From contig CAIXTG010000029.1 in assembly GCA_903922325.1 (NCBI GenBank), forward strand, positions 1-24,089: 24,089 nucleotides of DNA. Direction: 5' to 3'. The translations under genes were made by a program, and so were the position numbers. Positions 7,484 to 15,008 of the stretch are shown here, piece after piece (position 1 is the first letter of the stretch; each line of letters starts with the position of its first letter). Below the pieces are notes generated by a model. It did no database searches. It was not told the DNA's origin and saw nothing but the letters and a program-made list of their open reading frames with translations. This stretch comes from an uncultured Actinomycetes bacterium. Lineage in GTDB: Bacteria > Actinomycetota > Actinomycetes > Nanopelagicales > Nanopelagicaceae.

Positions 7484-8832
7484 TCAGCGATTCGCTTAGT
7501 ACGAACTCGATCACGCTTTACTCGCTCTGTCTTTGGCTTCTCAGCTGTTGGCGCACTTTTGGCTTTTGATCTTTCAGTAGCTGGAGCACTCTTAACTGAA
7601 GCTACTTTCTTAGCCACATTCATGCGGCCAGTTGATCCAGCCGGGATCTTAAATTTAGAAAATAGCGAATCTGAAGAAGAATAAGTCTCTTCAGGTTCAC
7701 CCAGATTTAGATTTAAGGCAGTATCAATCATTTTCCAGCGAGCTAATTCATCCCAATCAACAAAGGTGACCGAAATACCATGGGCGCCAGCACGAGCCGT
7801 ACGACCAATACGGTGCACGTAAGTCTTTTCATCCTCTGGGCATTGGTAATTAACTACGTGGGTAATGCCGTCAATATCAATTCCGCGGGCGGCTACATCA
7901 GTTGCAACCAATACATCTGATTTGCCAGCTTTAAAGTCATTGAGTGCTTTTTCGCGAGCTCCTTGGCCAAGATCGCCATGAATGGTGTCTGATCTAAAAC
8001 CACGCTCTAACAAATCATCGGCAGTTTTTTGGCAAGTGCGCTTGGTGCGACAGAAGACAATCGTTGGTCCGCGACCTTCAGATTGCAAAATGCGGGCCAA
8101 CATTTCAATTTTATCTAGCGCATGTGCGCGAACAACATGTTGTTCGATCTTGGAAACCACTGCACCTTCGTCTTCATTATCTTGAGTACGGATGTGTACT
8201 GGCTGATTCATGAAGCGACGAGCTAGAGCAATGATGTCGCCAGGCATAGTTGCTGAGAACAACATAGTTTGTTGACGATTAGGGGTACTTGTGAAAATCT
8301 TTTCGACATCTGGCAAGAAGCCGAGATCTAACATTTCATCGGCTTCATCTAATACTAAGCGAGAAACATTCTTTAGTTTTAGTTGACCTTGGCGATATAG
8401 ATCAAGGAGTCGACCAGGAGTTCCAACCACAATTTCAACGCCTTGTTCTAGCGCTTCGATCTGTGGTTCAAATGCACGACCACCGTAAACTGCAAGAACA
8501 CGAATCCCACGATTGCCTACTAGTTCGGCTATGTCTTTAGTTACCTGAACACAAAGTTCACGAGTTGGCACAACAACTAGAGCTTGCGGCTGACCTTTAA
8601 ATTCAAGGGCATCCCACTCGGTATCAAGAGGGGCGATGATGCGTTCAATAATCGGAATACCGAAACCCAAGGTCTTGCCAGTACCGGTTTTAGCTTGGCC
8701 GATAACATCGCCATCAGAGAGTGCGATCGGAAGAACTGCTTCTTGAATTGGAAATGGTGAAGTAAAGCCATGCGCAGTCAGCGCATCAATTGTTGATTTA
8801 CGTAACGGTAGATCAGCGAAAGTTATAGTCAC
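7480..8832 (-). CDS. DEAD-box ATP-dependent RNA helicase (RhlE-like)
   Basis: All superfamily 2 DEAD-box motifs are visible in the 450-residue protein: Q motif FPIQ, Walker A AKTGTGKT (47-54), PTREL, TPGRL, DEAD (162-165), SAT (193-195), VFCRTKR, ATDVAARGIDI and HRIGRTARAG (340-349). The C-terminal 60 residues are Lys/Arg/Ala-rich and likely bind RNA non-specifically. It unwinds RNA in ribosome assembly or mRNA decay. I choose the GTG at 8832, one base after the DUF3107 stop, giving MTITFADLPLRKS where family similarity starts; a TTG at 8877 would add 15 residues with no ribosome site and a 44-base overlap. It converges on the ParA-like gene, sharing four bases. Confidence 0.93.
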   Translation of the reverse strand: MTITFADLPLRKSTIDALTAHGFTSPFPIQEAVLPIALSDGDVIGQAKTGTGKTLGFGIPIIERIIAPLDTEWDALEFKGQPQALVVVPTRELCVQVTKDIAELVGNRGIRVLAVYGGRAFEPQIEALEQGVEIVVGTPGRLLDLYRQGQLKLKNVSRLVLDEADEMLDLGFLPDVEKIFTSTPNRQQTMLFSATMPGDIIALARRFMNQPVHIRTQDNEDEGAVVSKIEQHVVRAHALDKIEMLARILQSEGRGPTIVFCRTKRTCQKTADDLLERGFRSDTIHGDLGQGAREKALNDFKAGKSDVLVATDVAARGIDIDGITHVVNYQCPEDEKTYVHRIGRTARAGAHGISVTFVDWDELARWKMIDTALNLNLGEPEETYSSSDSLFSKFKIPAGSTGRMNVAKKVASVKSAPATERSKAKSAPTAEKPKTERVKRDRVRTKRIAD

Positions 8833-8833
8833 G

Positions 8834-9091
8834 TTAGAGGGAGCCGAAACCGACGCGTCGCTCGGTTTGTTCGCCAATTTCTACAAAACCAATTCGATCG
8901 GCTGGCACCATGATGGTGCGGCCGCGGACATCTTTTAATACCAGGGGAGTTCCGGCGCTAATTGCTGCGCTAACGGCAGCTGAGATTTCAGCCGGGGTAG
9001 CTGGACTTTCGAACGAGAGGTCGCTGCTTACATTTGCGACAGCGATGCGGACCTCTGATTTTTGAGCAATTTCAGTTTTCTTTGTAGCCAT
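8834..9091 (-). CDS. DUF3107 protein
   Basis: The 85-residue protein matches DUF3107, a small actinobacterial family (Rv3208A/TB9.4 in M. tuberculosis): VRIAVANVSSDLSFES near residues 14-29, then PADRIGFVEIGE, and a C-terminal RRVGFGSL that is the most conserved part. Its function is unknown. As in mycobacteria it lies between a TetR regulator and a DEAD-box helicase. The first dozen residues (MATKKTEIAQKS) are an extra basic tail relative to the short family members. Upstream, TAGGAT sits six bases before the ATG, so it may have its own leaderless promoter; the TetR stop is 22 bases upstream. The helicase GTG follows one base after the stop. Confidence 0.85.
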   Translation of the reverse strand: MATKKTEIAQKSEVRIAVANVSSDLSFESPATPAEISAAVSAAISAGTPLVLKDVRGRTIMVPADRIGFVEIGEQTERRVGFGSL

Positions 9092-9097
9092 GGGGCA

Positions 9098-9103
9098 ATC
9101 CTA
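9098..9103 (-). promoter_or_regulatory. Candidate -10 element (TAGGAT) for leaderless DUF3107 transcript
   Basis: Read on the minus strand, TAGGAT is followed by TGCCCC and then the ATG of DUF3107 at 9091. It fits TANNNT with the six-base spacing seen at tatB, EamA, the MgtE_N/CBS gene and the GNAT gene. It lies in the 22-base gap after the TetR gene, implying that DUF3107 and the helicase can be transcribed separately from TetR. Confidence 0.45.
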
Positions 9104-9113
9104 TGGGATTACT

Positions 9114-9734
9114 TCAGTTGTTGCCTAACGGGAAACCAGAAACCCCTCGCCACATCAAACTCTCGATTAGTCGAGCCGCTTGTTCACGCGATAATTTGCT
9201 ATCTCGATCAAGCCAATGACGTGCACCGACTTGAATTGATCCAATAAGTGAAACTCCGAGCAGCATTGAAGCCTCTTGTGGCAAGCCGGTTTCGATTGAG
9301 ATAACGGCACTAATCGCAGCTGCGCAGTCATAAGTCATGCGATTCAAGCGCTCGTGTACAGCAGGTTCGACATTCATGTCACTCTCAAAAAGTAAACGGA
9401 AAGCTTCGCCTTCACTTTCAATAAAATCAAAGTAGGCATCTACAGTTGCGCGAACACGGCCGGCATTTTCAGTATTAGAAGCAATCGCTCGTTGAATTTG
9501 AAAAACAAGTGAGTCAATATGTAAATCGAGTACTGCTAAATAAAGTTCTAGCTTTGATGGGAAATGCTGGTAGAGAACTGGCTTGCTTACGCCAGCACGG
9601 TCTGCAATTTCATCCATCGCCGCGCTGTGGTATCCGGCTGCGGTAAAGACTTCAAGGGCTGCAGCTAGTAGAAGTGCTCGTCGCTCGTCGCGAGGTAACC
9701 GCGACTTGTTATCACGTGCATCTGTTGTGCTCAT
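9114..9734 (-). CDS. TetR/AcrR family transcriptional regulator
   Basis: The 206-residue protein has a standard TetR N-terminal DNA-binding domain: RRALLLAAALEVFTAAGYHSAAMDEIADRAGVSKPVLYQHFPSK, with the helix-turn-helix at about 39-58. The remaining 140 residues form the ligand-binding/dimer domain, for which no ligand can be inferred. It is divergent from moeZ over a 140-base spacer and upstream of DUF3107 and the helicase, the arrangement of Rv3208 in M. tuberculosis as I recall it. Autoregulation through the shared spacer is plausible; an inverted repeat GTAAC-N3-GTTAC at 9835-9847 is a candidate operator. TAGCAT seven bases before the ATG suggests a leaderless mRNA. Confidence 0.92.
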   Translation of the reverse strand: MSTTDARDNKSRLPRDERRALLLAAALEVFTAAGYHSAAMDEIADRAGVSKPVLYQHFPSKLELYLAVLDLHIDSLVFQIQRAIASNTENAGRVRATVDAYFDFIESEGEAFRLLFESDMNVEPAVHERLNRMTYDCAAAISAVISIETGLPQEASMLLGVSLIGSIQVGARHWLDRDSKLSREQAARLIESLMWRGVSGFPLGNN

Positions 9735-9741
9735 TTAGCCA

Positions 9742-9747
9742 ATGCTA
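9742..9747 (-). promoter_or_regulatory. Candidate -10 element (TAGCAT) for leaderless tetR transcript
   Basis: On the minus strand TAGCAT is followed by TGGCTAA (seven bases) and ATGAGC. There is no Shine-Dalgarno. The spacing and hexamer fit the leaderless pattern found at other starts in this window. Confidence 0.45.
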
Positions 9748-9834
9748 GAGGCAAATCTCATAAATTACACCTACGTATTTTTCGCGAACCTATTGCAATT
9801 AGCAACCAACACTCGTCTAAGGCAGAATAACCCC

Positions 9835-9847
9835 GTAACCGTGTTAC
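9835..9847. promoter_or_regulatory. Inverted repeat GTAAC-CGT-GTTAC, candidate operator upstream of moeZ
   Basis: A perfect 5-bp inverted repeat with a 3-base centre lies 27 bases before the moeZ ATG in the tetR-moeZ spacer. A TTGC-N5-GCAA half-palindrome lies further upstream near 9793-9805. Either could be bound by the neighbouring TetR protein; this rests only on symmetry and location. The moeZ start has an AAAAGG ribosome site at 9861-9866. I see no clear -35/-10 pair for moeZ in the spacer. Confidence 0.3.
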
Positions 9848-9874
9848 CAATTTGGCACTAAAAAGGCGATAGAG

Positions 9875-11056
9875 ATGAAGATTCCAGCATTAGTAGAACC
9901 TGGCCGTGCGCTAACTGTCGATGAAGTTCGTCGCTATAGCCGCCACTTAATCATTCCCGACCTTGCAATGGCAGGGCAATCGCGATTGATGAACGCCAAA
10001 GTTCTCTGCGTTGGCGCTGGTGGATTAGGTTCACCAGCTCTGATGTATTTAGCTGCAGCCGGGGTCGGCACAATTGGAATAGCAGAGTTCGACACAGTTG
10101 ATGAATCGAATTTACAGCGCCAGATAATTCATGGGCAATCAGATATTGGTAAGAGCAAAGCAAAGAGTGCGCAAGAAAAAATTGCCGAGATCAACCCATA
10201 TGTGAATGTAATTCTGCATGAGACTCGCCTTGATAATTCAAATGTCATGGAGATCTTTGCGCAGTACGACATCATCGTTGATGGCACGGATAACTTCGCT
10301 ACTCGCTATTTAGTTAATGATGCATGCGTTCTTTTAAAGAAGCCTTATGTGTGGGGTTCTATTTATCGTTTTGATGGTCAAGCTAGCGTTTTCTGGGCCG
10401 AATATGGTCCTTGCTACCGCTGCTTGTATCCAGAGCCACCACCACCAGGAATGGTGCCAAGTTGTGCCGAAGGCGGCGTACTTGGTGTGCTCTGTGCATC
10501 AATTGGCTCAATTCAAACAACTGAGGCAATCAAAGTTATTACCGGAATCGGTGAACCGCTAATTGGCTCGTTGATGATTTACGACGGACTCGAAATGAGT
10601 TATCGCAAAATTAAAGTACGTAAAGATCCAAACTGCCCAATTTGTTCAGAGCACCCAACTCAGACTGCATTGTTGCCAGATTACGAAGCATTCTGCGGAG
10701 TCTTGTCTGATGCTGCTGAAGTTGCCGTTAAGGATTCAACCATCTCGGTTTCTGAGTTAAAGAGCAAGATCGACCATAACGAGAACTTCTTCCTAATTGA
10801 TGTGCGAGAGCCAAGCGAATTCGAGATCGTGCGAATTCCAGGATCTACGTTAATTCCGAAGCAAGGTTTCCTAGATGGAACTGCGCTAACTAATTTGCCG
10901 CAAGATAAGCCGATTGTTTTGCACTGTAAATCTGGCGTGCGTTCAGCTGAGTGTTTAGCGATCTTAAAAGGTGCCGGTTTTGCTGATGCCACTCATGTGA
11001 GCGGCGGCGTAATAGCTTGGGCGAAGCAAATTGATACTTCGCTTCCGGTGTATTAA
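9875..11056 (+). CDS. moeZ: MoeZ: ThiF/MoeB-like adenylyltransferase fused to rhodanese sulfurtransferase
   Basis: The 393-residue protein joins an E1-like ThiF domain (about 15-265) and a C-terminal rhodanese domain (about 285-390). Seen: nucleotide loop GAGGLGSP (48-54), zinc-binding pairs CYRC (180-183) and CPIC (254-257), active-site Cys197 in PSCAEGGVLGVL, and rhodanese active-site Cys351 in HCKSGVRS. The family adenylates the C-terminal glycine of ubiquitin-like sulfur carriers (CysO, MoaD) and transfers sulfur to give the thiocarboxylate used for cysteine, molybdopterin or thiamine synthesis. No carrier gene is in the window. The stop and the mshB start overlap (TAATG), linking sulfur transfer to mycothiol synthesis. 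All catalytic residues are intact. Confidence 0.95.
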   Translation: MKIPALVEPGRALTVDEVRRYSRHLIIPDLAMAGQSRLMNAKVLCVGAGGLGSPALMYLAAAGVGTIGIAEFDTVDESNLQRQIIHGQSDIGKSKAKSAQEKIAEINPYVNVILHETRLDNSNVMEIFAQYDIIVDGTDNFATRYLVNDACVLLKKPYVWGSIYRFDGQASVFWAEYGPCYRCLYPEPPPPGMVPSCAEGGVLGVLCASIGSIQTTEAIKVITGIGEPLIGSLMIYDGLEMSYRKIKVRKDPNCPICSEHPTQTALLPDYEAFCGVLSDAAEVAVKDSTISVSELKSKIDHNENFFLIDVREPSEFEIVRIPGSTLIPKQGFLDGTALTNLPQDKPIVLHCKSGVRSAECLAILKGAGFADATHVSGGVIAWAKQIDTSLPVY

Positions 11057-11925
11057 TGAGGCAGACATATCAGGGTTTTCGGGCACTTTTGGTTCATGCT
11101 CACCCAGATGATGAAACTATTAACAATGGCGCAACTATGGCCATGTACGCAGCTCTTGGCGCACAAGTAACTTTAGTTACCTGTACTCGCGGCGAAGAAG
11201 GCGAAGTTTTAGTTCCAGAATTGGCACATTTCGCCGCACACGACACCGACCAATTGGGTGATCATCGCGTTCTTGAATTAGCTGAAGCCATGAAAGTGCT
11301 AGGGATTACAGATCACCGTTTCCTAGGCGATGACAAAATTAAGTTTCGCGACAGCGGCATGATGGGTACCGAACCAAATAATCGGCCAGAGTGTTTCTGG
11401 CAAGCCGATCTTGATTTAGCGGCAAATTTATTGGTCAAAATAATTCATGAAGTTAAACCGCATATCTTGATTACTTATGATGAAATTGGTGGATACGGTC
11501 ACCCAGACCACATCAAAGCTCACAAAGTCGCCATGCGTGCTGCTGAGCTAGCAACTGAGTGGCAAATTTCTAAAATTTATTGGAATGCCACACCTAAGTC
11601 GGTATTGGCTAATGGAATCGCAGCCATGAAAGAAGTTGGTTCATCATTCTTCGGCGCTGAAAGTGTGGATGATTTGCCGTTTGCTAAAGCTGATGAGTTA
11701 GTAACTGCAGCGGTTGATGCAAATGAATATGTTGATGCAAAAATGGCTGCGATGGCAGCGCATGCAACTCAAATCGAACTAGATGGCCCGTTCTTCGCGC
11801 TCTCAAACCAGTTAGGTCTGCAGGTTTGGGGCCATGAGTACTACTCGCTAGTTAAAGGCGAAGCTCACGAACCATTTAATAGTGATGGCCGAGAAACTGA
11901 TTTATTCGCCGGAATAGTTTTGTAG
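11056..11925 (+). CDS. mshB: MshB: GlcNAc-Ins deacetylase of mycothiol biosynthesis (PIG-L family)
   Basis: The 289-residue protein is a LmbE/PIG-L zinc deacetylase. AHPDDE at 15-20 gives zinc ligands His16 and Asp19 and the catalytic Asp18; GYGHPDH at 146-152 gives the third ligand, His152. VTCTRGEEGEV (41-51), DQLGDHRVLEL and FRDSGMMGT (97-104) are the stretches that distinguish MshB from the mycothiol conjugate amidase Mca and from other PIG-L enzymes. It removes acetate from 1-O-(2-acetamido-2-deoxyglucosyl)-inositol before cysteine is added. The gene starts inside the moeZ stop codon and is followed three bases later by a small membrane protein, as mshB-Rv1171 in M. tuberculosis. Mca remains a weaker alternative. 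Confidence 0.88.
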   Translation: MRQTYQGFRALLVHAHPDDETINNGATMAMYAALGAQVTLVTCTRGEEGEVLVPELAHFAAHDTDQLGDHRVLELAEAMKVLGITDHRFLGDDKIKFRDSGMMGTEPNNRPECFWQADLDLAANLLVKIIHEVKPHILITYDEIGGYGHPDHIKAHKVAMRAAELATEWQISKIYWNATPKSVLANGIAAMKEVGSSFFGAESVDDLPFAKADELVTAAVDANEYVDAKMAAMAAHATQIELDGPFFALSNQLGLQVWGHEYYSLVKGEAHEPFNSDGRETDLFAGIVL

Positions 11926-11928
11926 CTA

Positions 11929-12240
11929 ATGAAGTTTATTTATGCCGCATTAGTTGGCGCTCTACTTGGAGCAAGTGCGACATTGCTGCATTTATTGTTC
12001 TTTCCGTTGGGCTTAATTCTCGGGCTAGTAGCTACCGTAGTAGGCATCTGGGCAATTGGCCGAGCATGGCGATTGCGAAAATATAAAGTTGTGGCAGCGG
12101 CCGCCTGGTTAGTTGTCGTTGTTCAAGGCGCAACGCTAGGCGTTGGTGGCGAGTTATTAATTCAAGGTGATTTAGCTGGCTCACTACTTATTTTGCTCGG
12201 AACTTTTTCGTTAGTACTTGCGGTGTTCTTGCCGATTTAA
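11929..12240 (+). CDS. Small membrane protein, unknown function
   Basis: The 103-residue protein is almost wholly hydrophobic, with about four membrane helices (roughly 3-20, 24-45, 55-76 and 80-101) separated by short basic loops (RAWRLRKYK). No conserved catalytic motif is seen and I do not recognise a named family; a similar small membrane protein follows mshB in mycobacteria. It begins three bases after mshB and is surely co-transcribed. Its stop codon overlaps the stop codon of the convergent cysS gene (TTAA shared at 12237-12240), leaving no room for a terminator. Confidence 0.75.
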   Translation: MKFIYAALVGALLGASATLLHLLFFPLGLILGLVATVVGIWAIGRAWRLRKYKVVAAAAWLVVVVQGATLGVGGELLIQGDLAGSLLILLGTFSLVLAVFLPI

Positions 12241-13595
12241 CGTAAGTCCCATTCCTGCCCTTCGGCAGTGTCGTTAATGATCAGACCAGCGTTTTCCAAC
12301 TCAATTCGCAAGCGATCACTTTCGCTCCAGTTCTTAGAACTTCGCGCCACTTCACGGTCTGCTAGTAATCGCGCTAACGCAGCAGGCAGTTCAGGTGCGA
12401 TTAAGTCTCGCCCTAAATCAAGACCTAAAACTTGGTCGGCAAAAGTAAAAACTTCAGCTTTCTCAGCATCAGATAAGTTCGCATCTTTTTCAACGCTACG
12501 TAAACGTTGCATTACCCGCGGGGTGTCTAAGTCATTGTTTAAAGCTTCAAGCGTAAGTAGGTCTGTTCCATAATTGCTGGCCTTACCAAAACCACTGCGA
12601 CGCCATCGTTTCAGAGTGGTGTTAGCTGCCGCAATCGAGTCCCAAGTTAAATCCATTTGAGAGCGATATCGATTTTCTAGCAAACAAAATCTCAGCGAAA
12701 GTGGGTCATAACCTTTTTCGGCAAGATCTTTCAGCAAAACCACATTTCCACTGCTCTTAGCCATCTTGCGACCCTCAAAAAGTAAATGTTCACCGTGCAC
12801 CCAAAGTTTTACCGACTCTAATCCGGTAACGCAATTAGTTTGCGCTCGTTCATTTTCATGGTGCGGAAAACGAAGATCTATTCCGCCTACGTGAATATCA
12901 ATTTCTTTGCCCAATAAATCAAGTGACATAGCTGAACATTCGATATGCCAGCCAGGAAAGCCACTGCCCCAAGGAGAATCCCAAACCATTTCGGTGCGCT
13001 CGCCGGCTGCTTTCCAAAGTGCCCAGTCAGCATGGAAACGTTTACCACCTTCATCTGTGTATTCGTAACGATGGCCAGGTTTTAAATCCTTTAAGCGATT
13101 ACCACTTATTGCGCCGTAGCTGGCAAAACTCTCAGCTGCGAAATAAACCGAACCATCAGTTCCAACATAGGCGTGGTTTAGTTCAATCAACTTGGCAATT
13201 AACTTGTGCATTAATTCAATTGATTCACTCGCACGTGGGTAGTGGCGAGCCGGTTTGATATTTAAGAGCGCTAAATCAGCATGAAAATTCGCTTCATATT
13301 TGCGAGCAATTTCAAATGGGTCTATCGCCTCTAACTTTGCTTGCGCAAGCATCTTGTCCTGTGGATTAACGTCTTCAGCCATATGCCCAACGTCAGTTAT
13401 GTTCTGCACCAAATTAACAGTCTTGCCTTGCATTTCCAGGGTTCTGCGAATCAAGTCAGATAAGAGGAATGTGCGTAGATTTCCAACGTGCGCATCACGG
13501 TAGACAGTTGGGCCACAGCAATAAATAGTTACTTCATCGGCAGTGCTAACTACTTCTTTAGCAACGCGACTTTGTGTGTCATAAATTTTAAGCAT
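12237..13595 (-). CDS. cysS: Cysteinyl-tRNA synthetase, divergent subgroup
   Basis: The 452-residue class I synthetase has CGPTVYRDAHVGN (27-39, the HIGH-like motif with zinc ligand Cys27), GWHIECSAM with Cys220, PHHENE (His245/246 and Glu249), and KMAKSSGN (277-284, the KMSKS motif). These ligands bind the zinc that selects cysteine. Compared with common bacterial CysS, ITDIDDK is replaced by ITDVGHM (66-72), and KMSKS is KMAKS, so it belongs to a distinct subgroup. It is not MshC, which would read CGITPYDATHLGH at the first motif. A duty in charging tRNA-Cys is most likely; whether it is the only CysS cannot be told. It starts one base after the GNAT gene stop (TAAAATG). Confidence 0.85.
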   Translation of the reverse strand: MLKIYDTQSRVAKEVVSTADEVTIYCCGPTVYRDAHVGNLRTFLLSDLIRRTLEMQGKTVNLVQNITDVGHMAEDVNPQDKMLAQAKLEAIDPFEIARKYEANFHADLALLNIKPARHYPRASESIELMHKLIAKLIELNHAYVGTDGSVYFAAESFASYGAISGNRLKDLKPGHRYEYTDEGGKRFHADWALWKAAGERTEMVWDSPWGSGFPGWHIECSAMSLDLLGKEIDIHVGGIDLRFPHHENERAQTNCVTGLESVKLWVHGEHLLFEGRKMAKSSGNVVLLKDLAEKGYDPLSLRFCLLENRYRSQMDLTWDSIAAANTTLKRWRRSGFGKASNYGTDLLTLEALNNDLDTPRVMQRLRSVEKDANLSDAEKAEVFTFADQVLGLDLGRDLIAPELPAALARLLADREVARSSKNWSESDRLRIELENAGLIINDTAEGQEWDLR

Positions 13596-13596
13596 T

Positions 13597-14541
13597 TTAC
13601 GTTAGTTCCAAATACGAGTATTCATGATGAAAATTGAATCCCAAAGATTCATATACGCCAATAGCTATGGCATTACTTGCTTCAACTTGTAGCAGTGCCT
13701 TAGTTGCACCTTGTTCGAAACTGGCTTCGAGAGCCGCGGCGACAATTGCTTTTCCTAAACCAAGCCCTCGAAAATCTTGATGTACATAGACTCTGGTTAG
13801 TGAAGACCAACCTTTTGCTAATGCAATCCGACAAGTTGCAATTGCAAGGCCATCCTTGACTAAAGTTAAATAAGTTGCAGAGCATCCGAGTAATATTTTT
13901 TCAATTCCTGGTGTTGGCTGTACTGCCAGCCACTCATCGCTAACTTGGCTAGATTGCAAGATTTGATAGCCAGCAGGAACGATTTGTTTAGCCGGAGTTA
14001 AGTCAGCCACCATGGTATTTCCATGAATAGTTTCAACTGCACCAATTGATCTTAATTTGTCGGCGAGAACTTGCCAGGTTGGCATGGCAACTTGAAAAAT
14101 CGTAGGCAAGTTTCGTTTGTTATAAAAATCTTGAGCAGTCTTGAGTTTTTCAACAAAATCCGTCAAAGGCCCAGTTTCGAGATTTGCAACAAGTGGAAGA
14201 ACCGAATTAGCGCGGTTGGTAACACCGCCAGCTGCGCGTAAGAGCCAACCAGAATTTTCTAAATTTTCAGTAGCCGGCCAAGTTAGATTACAAATTTGAT
14301 CTAACTCAAGCACTCTAAGAGTCAGGGGAGCACCTTTGCCGGCCAAAGTCGGGCGCTCGATAATTTCGCGCCAAACGAAGATCTGTTCAGGATCAAAAGT
14401 AATCTCCTGGCCTTTGCGATTAATTAAGCTGGATGCCGTTTTTAAGTGACCTACAACATCTCGGTATCCACCTGCTGGGTCATGCAACCTAATCGAAAAG
14501 CGTTGGCCAATGCGCTCAAGCGGGAGCGGCCGGATATCCAT
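13597..14541 (-). CDS. GNAT family N-acetyltransferase with N-terminal barrel-like domain
   Basis: The 314-residue protein ends in a GNAT domain (about 190-314): VYVHQDFRGLGLGKAIV is the acetyl-CoA pyrophosphate-binding motif A, and NAIAIGVYESLGFNFHHEYSYL is motif B and the final strands. The first 60 residues (SIRLHDPAGGYRDVVGHL...VWREI) form a small beta-rich domain that, with the GNAT domain, is common in the actinobacterial protein next to fdxA. It is a different protein from mycothiol synthase MshD, which has two GNAT domains. Substrate unknown. It is divergent from fdxA and upstream of cysS with a one-base gap, suggesting an operon. TATCGT six bases before the ATG implies a leaderless mRNA. 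Confidence 0.85.
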   Translation of the reverse strand: MDIRPLPLERIGQRFSIRLHDPAGGYRDVVGHLKTASSLINRKGQEITFDPEQIFVWREIIERPTLAGKGAPLTLRVLELDQICNLTWPATENLENSGWLLRAAGGVTNRANSVLPLVANLETGPLTDFVEKLKTAQDFYNKRNLPTIFQVAMPTWQVLADKLRSIGAVETIHGNTMVADLTPAKQIVPAGYQILQSSQVSDEWLAVQPTPGIEKILLGCSATYLTLVKDGLAIATCRIALAKGWSSLTRVYVHQDFRGLGLGKAIVAAALEASFEQGATKALLQVEASNAIAIGVYESLGFNFHHEYSYLELT

Positions 14542-14547
14542 GGCTTA

Positions 14548-14553
14548 ACGATA
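14548..14553 (-). promoter_or_regulatory. Candidate -10 element (TATCGT) for leaderless GNAT transcript
   Basis: On the minus strand TATCGT is followed by TAAGCC and the ATG at 14541. It fits TANNNT with six-base spacing, and no Shine-Dalgarno is present. Confidence 0.5.
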
Positions 14554-14613
14554 ATCGTCTAAGCAAAAAACGCCTCTCCAAAAGGAGCCAGTGGAACCGC
14601 GGTTGTTAAAAGG

Positions 14614-14641
14614 CGACTCAAACCTCGGTAGGTATTACAAT
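14614..14641 (+). promoter_or_regulatory. Possible fdxA promoter (GCGACT-17-TACAAT)
   Basis: TACAAT at 14636-14641 is a good -10 box; the hexamer 17 bases upstream, GCGACT, matches TTGACT at four of six positions. Transcription from here would give a leader of about 30 bases containing the strong GGAGG ribosome site (14665-14669) seven bases before the GTG start of fdxA. A short CTCC-AAAA-GGAG hairpin (14576-14587) lies upstream of the promoter. Confidence 0.35.
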
Positions 14642-14675
14642 TCATCGCAGTAGCTACCCAGATGGAGGATTCTTC

Positions 14676-14996
14676 GTGACGTACATTATTGCCGAACCTT
14701 GTGTCGATGTTAAAGATAAGTCTTGCATCGAAGAATGCCCGGTTGATTGCATCTACGAAGGCTCTCGCATGCTTTATATCCAACCTGATGAGTGCGTTGA
14801 CTGTGGCGCTTGCGAACCTGTTTGCCCAGTTGAAGCTATCTACTACGAAGATGATGTCCCTGCGCAATGGCAAGAGTTTGGCAAAATAAATACTGAGTTC
14901 TTTGTTGAGATCGGTTCTCCTGGCGGCGCTAGCAAAGTCGGCCAGACCAATACTGATCACGCCTCAGTGGTAGCTCTGCCAGCAAAGCCCGAATAG
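14676..14996 (+). CDS. fdxA: Seven-iron ferredoxin FdxA (3Fe-4S / 4Fe-4S)
   Basis: The 106-residue protein begins MTYIIAEPCVDVKDKSCIEECPVDCIYEG and continues CVDCGACEPVCPVEAIYYEDD. Cys9, 17 and 50 should bind the 3Fe-4S cluster; Cys21, 40, 43 and 46 the 4Fe-4S cluster; Cys25 matches the free cysteine of Azotobacter ferredoxin I. It is a small cytosolic electron carrier. The start is GTG with a strong GGAGG seven bases upstream, in contrast to the leaderless starts nearby. The gene is followed by dapC in the same frame, an order found widely in Actinobacteria (fdxC-dapC in M. tuberculosis). The TAG stop at 14994 is only 12 bases before the probable dapC start. Confidence 0.96.
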   Translation: MTYIIAEPCVDVKDKSCIEECPVDCIYEGSRMLYIQPDECVDCGACEPVCPVEAIYYEDDVPAQWQEFGKINTEFFVEIGSPGGASKVGQTNTDHASVVALPAKPE

Positions 14997-15008
14997 AAAA
15001 GCTCTCAA

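Noticed and set aside
8833..8877. Longer helicase starting at TTG 8877
   Set aside because: No ribosome site and a 44-base overlap with DUF3107, while GTG 8832 directly follows the DUF3107 stop.
12237..13595. MshC (cysteine:GlcN-inositol ligase) because mshB is nearby
   Set aside because: The first motif CGPTVY...HVGN and the HIECSAM and PHHENE blocks are those of CysS, not the MshC form.
14559..14960. 133-codon minus-strand open frame opposite fdxA
   Set aside because: It is wholly antisense to an unmistakable ferredoxin gene with all cysteines in place, and its product resembles no family.
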